DNA of 10,136 nt from the NCBI GenBank assembly GCA_023544605.1, contig JAMJFQ010000062.1:1-10136 (forward strand), in the 5' to 3' direction. The position numbers were made by a program, and so were the translations under genes. Positions 6,362 to 10,136 of this stretch are shown piece by piece. The notes under the pieces are model-generated. The model did no database searches. It was not told the DNA's origin and saw only the letters and a list, made by a program, of their open reading frames with translations. How positions within the stretch are numbered: the first letter of the stretch is position 1; every line of letters begins with the position of its first letter. The DNA is from ANME-2 cluster archaeon (GTDB lineage: Archaea > Halobacteriota > Methanosarcinia > Methanosarcinales > Methanocomedenaceae).

Positions 6362-6790
6362 ATGGTCAATATCAGGAGTGCCAGCACTGGCGATATAGCG
6401 CTCATAAAAAGTATCTTGGCCCAGTACATACTTGAAACCGAACTGGTCGAGGAGACTATTGAGCAGTTCATTGTGGCCGAGGTGGAGGGCAGGGTCGTAG
6501 GCTGTGCATGCCTTGATACCGCTAGGGATATGGTGGAGTTGAGGTCTATTGCCGTTTTGCCAGCATGGAAGCAGAAGGGAATCGGGCGCAGTATGTGTGA
6601 AATAATGGAACAGCGGGCTGCTGCCGTGGCCGGGAAGCTGTATGTTAGGACGACAGCCAAGGGATTTTTCGGGAAAATGGGATTCAAAGCACTTGATAAT
6701 TCACAAAAACCCGTGCTCTGGCAGGACTGTGCCAAATGTGATAAGCTTAATATCTGTATGCAGGTGCCCATGGTGCTGGAGCTGAGGTGA
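6362..6790 (+). CDS. GNAT N-acetyltransferase, ArgA-like short form with Cys-containing tail
   Basis: This is a 142-residue acetyl-CoA dependent N-acetyltransferase of the GNAT fold. IRSASTGDIALIKSIL forms strand 1 and helix 1. EQFIVAEVEGRVVGCACLD is the strand 2-3 hairpin. VELRSIAVLPAWKQKGIGRS is strand 4 with the acetyl-CoA pyrophosphate loop (KQKGIG in place of the usual Q/R-x-x-G-x-G). KLYVRTTAKGFFGKMGFKAL is strand 5 to the C-terminal part. The ending LWQDCAKCDKLNICMQVPMV, with three cysteines in C-x2-C-x5-C, resembles the tail of short ArgA-type amino-acid acetyltransferases, so N-acetylglutamate formation in arginine synthesis is possible; another amine or protein substrate is equally open. 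GTG 6359 is an alternative start adding one Met. Its stop lies inside the ribosome binding site of the next gene, so the two are co-transcribed. Confidence 0.83.
   Translation: MVNIRSASTGDIALIKSILAQYILETELVEETIEQFIVAEVEGRVVGCACLDTARDMVELRSIAVLPAWKQKGIGRSMCEIMEQRAAAVAGKLYVRTTAKGFFGKMGFKALDNSQKPVLWQDCAKCDKLNICMQVPMVLELR
6784..6790 (+). promoter_or_regulatory. Ribosome binding site for the DUF531 gene
   Basis: The sequence gaggtga, made of the last codons and stop of the acetyltransferase gene, lies four bases before the ATG at 6795. It sets that start and implies coupled translation. Confidence 0.65.
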
Positions 6791-6794
6791 TGTT

Positions 6795-7322
6795 ATGCTG
6801 ACACTGGGACTGGTGAACACCTATGACAAGATCAAGATACTGGATGCCCATTACCGCTCCATTGCCAGGGCCGCACCCATTGCATACAGCTATGGGTTCG
6901 CACTGGCACTGTTCGATTACCCCTTCAAGATGAACGCAGAGGAACTGTGTGATTTCGTGGCAGATAAGACCACCATCGGCCGCTCAGGTAAATACCTGCT
7001 TGAGATGCTGGAACACAACCGTTTCTTTGTGTTCGACCTGCCCAAAAAAGGCTTCCAGGCCCAGTTCGGAGTGCCTGTGGTGACCACCTCCAGCCCGGAC
7101 CCGAAAAAAGCCATCACACCGGTGGCACTGGCAGATGAGATAAACAGGGGGGGTTCATACCTGCTGCTGGTGGGGCTGGGGCGTAAAGGGCTGCCCCGGG
7201 AATTGTTTGAAAGGGCAGTGTATCACCTGGATATTACGGGCATGGGCATTCCACTTGAGACGTGTACTGCTATCGGGGCCGTGCCTGCGGTGCTTGCGGC
7301 ACTGGTGGGGAAGAAGGAATGA
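6795..7322 (+). CDS. DUF531 family protein (SPOUT-like fold suspected)
   Basis: This 175-residue cytoplasmic protein resembles the DUF531 family, which I know mainly from methanogens and related archaea and which has no established function. It starts MLTLGLVNTYDKIKILDAHY, continues with AYSYGFALALFDYPF (30-44) and TTIGRSGKYLLEML (59-72). It ends with LLLVGLGRKGLPRELFERA, then YHLDITGMGIPLETCTAIGA (143-162). That last part, a beta strand followed by a glycine loop, G-L-P, then a Thr/Glu-rich turn and a hydrophobic helix, resembles the knotted cofactor-binding end of SPOUT RNA methyltransferases; this is my inference from pattern, not proven. It is four bases after the acetyltransferase gene and overlaps the start of a broken ORF by four bases (ATGA), so it was probably the middle gene of three. 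No membrane or signal sequence is present. Confidence 0.8.
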   Translation: MLTLGLVNTYDKIKILDAHYRSIARAAPIAYSYGFALALFDYPFKMNAEELCDFVADKTTIGRSGKYLLEMLEHNRFFVFDLPKKGFQAQFGVPVVTTSSPDPKKAITPVALADEINRGGSYLLLVGLGRKGLPRELFERAVYHLDITGMGIPLETCTAIGAVPAVLAALVGKKE

Positions 7323-7491
7323 AGCCAATCGGTCATAGTAAATTCGTAACAACGGTTGACTGGTAAACGTTCGCGGGACCAATGGCCGAGGAACCGTTAC
7401 CTGGAATACGGATACCATTATTGGCAATTCTAATTGCGAAATTGTGCTTGTGGATGATGTTACGATAAACGGACAGAGATATGGGGTATAA
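7319..7491 (+). pseudogene. Broken small ORF coupled to DUF531 (about 58 codons)
   Basis: An ATG at 7319 overlaps the DUF531 stop as ATGA and follows aagaagga, the layout of a coupled gene. It reads MKPIGHSKFVTTVDW and then meets TAA (7364-7366). A shift by one base near 7360 opens a further 43 codons: VNVRGTNGRGTVTWNTDTII, then GNSNCEIVLVDDVTINGQRY, ending GV and TAA at 7489-7491. The joined product would be about 58 residues, mostly beta-strand. The second part alone has no suitable start. I do not recognise the family. The fit of start, ribosome binding site and two protein-like halves suggests a real small gene with one missing base, from decay or sequencing error. The two halves could also be unrelated chance frames. 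Confidence 0.42.
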
Positions 7492-7560
7492 TTAGGCAGG
7501 CAGTAAGGATAATAGATCAGTTTATGGTTGTTGATTGGGGGGTCTTTTCTCGTGCAAGAT

Positions 7561-8045
7561 TCAACCGGCAGAATCGATTTTTCCATTTGGCATCACAACA
7601 ATAGTGTTTTCCCCTGTCCTGATGCGAGTTTTTCTAAGAGTTACACTTACCATCTCTCCTCTATGATTCAGCGTCTCGATCTCATCACCAATATTAAAAT
7701 GCTTATCCAGTATGATGAACACACCGGCTACAGCATCCGATAGAACATCCTTAACAGCCAGAGCGATTGCGGCCCCAACTAAAAATGAGGCTCCTATCGA
7801 GGTACAAGAATCTCCTGTAAATTAAGTTCTCTGGTAATGTACATCAGAACACTGAACCATGAAAAATAAACGACACCTCGTCGTAAAATATTTTGTGCAT
7901 CTGCCGGGAGGTTGGTACTAATTAAGATTTTTTTCAAGTATCTGCTAATTATACCGATTACGATAAAAGCAACTACCAGTATCAATATCACTTTTATATA
8001 TGGTATTACCCACTAATGTTGATCTGCTAAACCAAATATATCCAT
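7561..8045 (-). pseudogene. MscS-type mechanosensitive channel pseudogene
   Basis: The minus strand encodes a small MscS channel in pieces. ATG 8043-8045, four bases after ggaagg, reads MDIFGLADQH and then an in-frame TAG (8013-8015). The same frame continues WVIPYIKVILILVVAFIVIG (helix 1), then NILRRGVVYFSWFSVLMYIT (helix 2) and ELNLQEILV. Near 7801 one base is missing and the frame runs into TAG. The other frame resumes SIGASFLVGAAIALAVKDVL (pore-lining helix 3), then DAVAGVFIILDKHFNIGDEI, TLRKTRIRTGENTIVVMPNG and KIDSAG, stop 7561-7563. Helix 3, IGDEIE and the MPNGKI end of the beta domain are MscS hallmarks. The cytoplasmic alpha/beta domain found in full-size MscS (about 286 residues in E. 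coli) is absent. Two independent lesions argue for a dead gene. A GTG at 7989-7991 could start a fragment only. Confidence 0.8.
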
Positions 8046-8097
8046 TTAACCTTCCCGGTTTGGTTTTTTCCTGAATAAAGATAAAGTTTGTTACATT

Positions 8098-8108
8098 ATT
8101 TATTTATA
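8098..8108 (-). promoter_or_regulatory. Possible TATA box of the mscS pseudogene
   Basis: On the minus strand the stretch gives aatataaataa-type sequence, 55-60 bases before the mscS ATG, at a distance that allows a start site near 8080. It lies immediately after the stop of the S16 protease gene, on the same strand, so it could equally be its AT-rich 3' end. Confidence 0.35.
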
Positions 8109-8109
8109 T

Positions 8110-9963
8110 TCATCTTCTAAGCAGTACCCCGGCTGCAAACAAACCCAATATCCCGGAAAGGATTGAAAAACCAGGCACATCCAACCCATCCCCGAAAGGC
8201 ACGCGGGATTTGGGAGTTGGTGTTGGGCACATAGTCTTCAGCGGGATGGGCGTCCCGGCAGCAACATTACCACTCATGTTGGTAGATGTGGTTAGCTGCA
8301 ATGTGGTCTTGGCCAGCACCCTTGCATAATTGTATTCCACTATCTGCTGGCTGGGCGATTCCAGTGAATCCGCATACTCGTAAGCACTCACTGCCAGTAT
8401 CGGTTCTATACCTGCATCCCTTGCCTCTTCTATGGCTATTATGGCAGCATTGGCACTGCGCTCGATCTTGGTATCAATATCGGCATACCCCATCAGACTG
8501 ATGGCAGTACTGGCCTGCACCATGGCCAGTGAAGAATCGAATATAGCACCACTGTAATATCCCCTGTCATATTCAATGCGTGCCCGCTCAAGTGAATCGT
8601 CAGCCTCGTTCAACAACTCCCAAAGTCCGTGCAATGACTGCGATTCGGTGACAATGGTCTGGGCGTAAGTGACCACGGACGAAGCAGTACCTACATACCA
8701 GCCTGCGCGCTCCTTCAATGTGGCATCTGAAGTAACGTGCTCGGTGTTTACCAGGGATAGCCACCAATGTACGGTATCAGCTCTAATGGAGGCCCATGCA
8801 AGCGATTCAATAAATCCGATATCTGATTCAGATGAACGTGCATCATCCAGGAACTGTTCTGCCATCACCACCCTGATCTCTGCTGCACCAATACTGTCCA
8901 CATCCAATATCCCTTCTTGCTTGAACCGCTCCAGTTCAAGCCGGCTTTCATTGATCTCCTCGCTCACGTTCATAAAAAGGTCACTCAGGTAAGATTCGTT
9001 GTTGTCTGATCGCTCATATTCATCCCACCACTGTATGAACTTCAGGTTCTTAAGCACCATAAGACCGATATTTGTAGCAGCATAATACTGCTCCCTATCA
9101 TACTCCTCCTGTCCGTTATCCAGCATTTCACGCTGTAATTCCAGGGTAGTGTTAAACCGGGTGGATACGTTTTGTGCCCCCTGGTACATCAGGTTCGCTT
9201 CGTTTAGTACCTCTCTTGACAGCGGGCGCAGCGTGTCCAGGTATTCGGCTGACCATACTCCCTTTTTAGGTTCTGGTACTTCTATGTGATACCCCGTGAA
9301 CAGTTCAACAGCTTCCTCGATAGTAACGGCTTCTACTACTTCAACGCCCTGTGCGCTGCCCCGTTCTACCACGTCAACTTCTATGGTATTTTCCTCTATT
9401 GTTACGAATGCACCCTCATGTTTGACCTTGCTTTGTGTGACAACTACATTGGTCTGACCTTCAGGTACGATGAACAGGGACGCGCCGTGCATTGCTGCTG
9501 CATCCAGTTTATAGGGGATGGCTCCTACCGGGCCGATACTCCCATCTGGATTTATCATTCCTGTTATGACAACTCCCTCCTTCAGTGGCCATTCCTTGAT
9601 ATCTGCAATGGCGGCCACGGTAAGGGCTGCACCTGCAGAAGGACCGGCAATAATGGGGGATGTTACCTCGATTATGAAATAGAAATCGTGCTTGCTGGGA
9701 TCGATCCCGGTCACATCAGATGCTACTAACGTCGCCATGCGGGCCGAGCCCTGCATATCCACCTGGGTATAGGGCTGGGTATCCACGAACACATAGCCAT
9801 TGCCCTCTGTGACGATCACGGTTGCATTTAACAGTACTCCCATTTCCCCATCAATTGTGGTATATGCGGCGACCAGAGGAATGGTAATCCCTTCGTCCAC
9901 GTGTATAGCAGATGCGGGAGCCGCCATGAAAAGTATCAAAAAAAGGGACGTGTAAAATTTCAT
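8110..9963 (-). CDS. Secreted S16-type serine protease with PGF-CTERM anchor signal
   Basis: This 617-residue exported protein has four parts. Residues 1-19 are a signal peptide ending APASA. Residues ~20-228 are a Lon-like S16 peptidase domain: TSPIIAGPSAGAALTVAAIA holds the nucleophile Ser109, and GMINPDGSIGPVGAIPYKLD holds the base Lys152, so the Ser-Lys dyad is intact. There is no AAA+ ATPase part, unlike LonB. Residues ~240-560 are predicted helical, with Asp/Tyr-rich repeats such as EEYDREQYYAA and RIEYDRGYYSGA, perhaps TPR-like. Residues ~575-590 are a Pro/Thr-rich linker (CPTPTPKSRVP). The end VPGFSILSGILGLFAAGVLL followed by RR is a PGF-CTERM tripartite signal, processed by archaeosortase A in known cases, placing the enzyme on the outer face of the membrane. 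It resembles the predicted archaeal serine proteases of COG1750. ATG 9961-9963 has no clear ribosome binding site but fits the signal peptide. Substrate unknown. Confidence 0.9.
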   Translation of the reverse strand: MKFYTSLFLILFMAAPASAIHVDEGITIPLVAAYTTIDGEMGVLLNATVIVTEGNGYVFVDTQPYTQVDMQGSARMATLVASDVTGIDPSKHDFYFIIEVTSPIIAGPSAGAALTVAAIADIKEWPLKEGVVITGMINPDGSIGPVGAIPYKLDAAAMHGASLFIVPEGQTNVVVTQSKVKHEGAFVTIEENTIEVDVVERGSAQGVEVVEAVTIEEAVELFTGYHIEVPEPKKGVWSAEYLDTLRPLSREVLNEANLMYQGAQNVSTRFNTTLELQREMLDNGQEEYDREQYYAATNIGLMVLKNLKFIQWWDEYERSDNNESYLSDLFMNVSEEINESRLELERFKQEGILDVDSIGAAEIRVVMAEQFLDDARSSESDIGFIESLAWASIRADTVHWWLSLVNTEHVTSDATLKERAGWYVGTASSVVTYAQTIVTESQSLHGLWELLNEADDSLERARIEYDRGYYSGAIFDSSLAMVQASTAISLMGYADIDTKIERSANAAIIAIEEARDAGIEPILAVSAYEYADSLESPSQQIVEYNYARVLAKTTLQLTTSTNMSGNVAAGTPIPLKTMCPTPTPKSRVPFGDGLDVPGFSILSGILGLFAAGVLLRR

Positions 9964-9984
9964 AGTATTGATTTTTTCCCATTA

Positions 9985-10071
9985 TCAGGTCTTTTTATTC
10001 AATGGCAGGTCAGCAAGGTATTGCCTTTGGATATATCCTCCTGATAGTACTGCACCGATCAACTCATTCAT
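9985..10071 (-). CDS. Possible 28-codon ORF overlapping the stop of the edge gene
   Basis: On the minus strand an ATG at 10069-10071 overlaps the stop of the preceding partial gene as ATGA. It reads MNELIGAVLSGGYIQRQYLA and then DLPLNKKT, stop at 9985-9987. It ends 22 bases before the protease ATG. It may be a real small coupled protein, or the C-terminal end of the edge gene displaced by a frameshift. I cannot name a family, and the lack of a ribosome binding site keeps confidence low. Confidence 0.25.
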   Translation of the reverse strand: MNELIGAVLSGGYIQRQYLADLPLNKKT

Positions 10072-10136
10072 AGAACTGTATTCTTGAATTCTTCCAGCCC
10101 AATATCATCAATGATCCTACCCAGCCGTTTCTTCTC
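10068..10136 (-). CDS. 3' end of an unidentified gene (22 codons in window)
   Basis: The minus strand is open from the window edge for 22 codons, reading EKKRLGRIIDDIGLEEFKNT and then VL and TGA (10068-10070). The sequence is charged, helical and protein-like. RLGRIIDDIGLEEFK is reminiscent of the C-terminal stretch of nitrite/sulfite reductase-type iron-sulfur proteins, but 22 residues are too few to assign. It lies on the same strand as the S16 protease, about 105 bases upstream of it. Confidence 0.5.
   Translation of the reverse strand, partial: EKKRLGRIIDDIGLEEFKNTVL

Noticed and set aside
7155..7586. 143-codon minus-strand frame downstream of mscS
   Set aside because: It starts in the last mscS codons but in a different frame, gives a Pro/Tyr/Thr-rich product, and runs antisense into DUF531. 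It does not supply the missing MscS C-terminal domain.
7528..7743. 71-codon plus-strand frame
   Set aside because: It is the antisense of the mscS beta domain and pore helix, which read clearly on the minus strand.
9286..9729. 147-codon plus-strand frame inside the S16 protease gene
   Set aside because: It is antisense to the catalytic domain, with an aromatic- and cysteine-rich product and no recognisable features.

Overview
The window looks like a piece of a euryarchaeal genome, most likely a methanogen or methane/alkane oxidiser of the Methanosarcinales/ANME type. The reasons are: archaeal TATA boxes set upstream of genes; tight ATGA- or TTGA-type overlaps with GAGGTGA/AAGGAG ribosome binding sites; a four-subunit ferredoxin-dependent 2-oxoacid oxidoreductase; a DUF531 protein, which I recall from methanogens and relatives; a secreted DUF5667 protein; and a secreted S16-type serine protease ending in an archaeosortase PGF-CTERM signal. 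The lineage is an inference. No marker gene is present to settle it.

Layout, left to right. (1) 1-828 (+): succinyl-CoA ligase alpha subunit, cut at its 5' end. (2) 868-1169 (-): a headless, frameshifted remnant of a thrombospondin-type-3-repeat membrane protein. (3) 1182-2045 (+): an EamA/DMT transporter. (4) 2118-4861 (+): a compact korDABC operon for 2-oxoglutarate:ferredoxin oxidoreductase, with each gene overlapping the next by 4-8 bases. (5) 5079-6239 (+): a two-gene unit of a secreted acidic DUF5667 protein and an unknown 96-residue protein, closed by a strong hairpin. (6) 6362-7322 (+): a GNAT acetyltransferase with a cysteine-bearing tail, possibly ArgA-like, coupled to a DUF531 protein. 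(7) 7319-8045: decaying sequence, with a broken ~58-codon ORF (+) coupled to DUF531 and an MscS mechanosensitive-channel pseudogene (-) carrying an in-frame amber codon and a frameshift. (8) 8110-9963 (-): the large secreted S16 protease. (9) 9985-10136 (-): the last 22 codons of an unidentified gene, plus a possible 28-codon ORF overlapping its stop.

The central metabolic theme is the 2-oxoglutarate to succinyl-CoA to succinate segment. KorDABC interconverts 2-oxoglutarate and succinyl-CoA using ferredoxin, and the succinyl-CoA ligase handles the next step. They are separated by about 1.3 kb, so they are neighbours rather than one transcription unit. The second theme is the cell envelope: the DUF5667 protein, the S16/PGF-CTERM protease, the TSP3 remnant and the dead MscS channel are all exported or membrane proteins. 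Three separate broken reading frames in 10 kb point either to real gene decay or to single-base assembly errors; the amber codon in mscS favours real decay for that gene. I found no CRISPR array, tRNA, rRNA, insertion sequence or defence system. The least explained parts are the DUF5667 unit, the GNAT-DUF531 pair with its broken third ORF, and the secreted protease.
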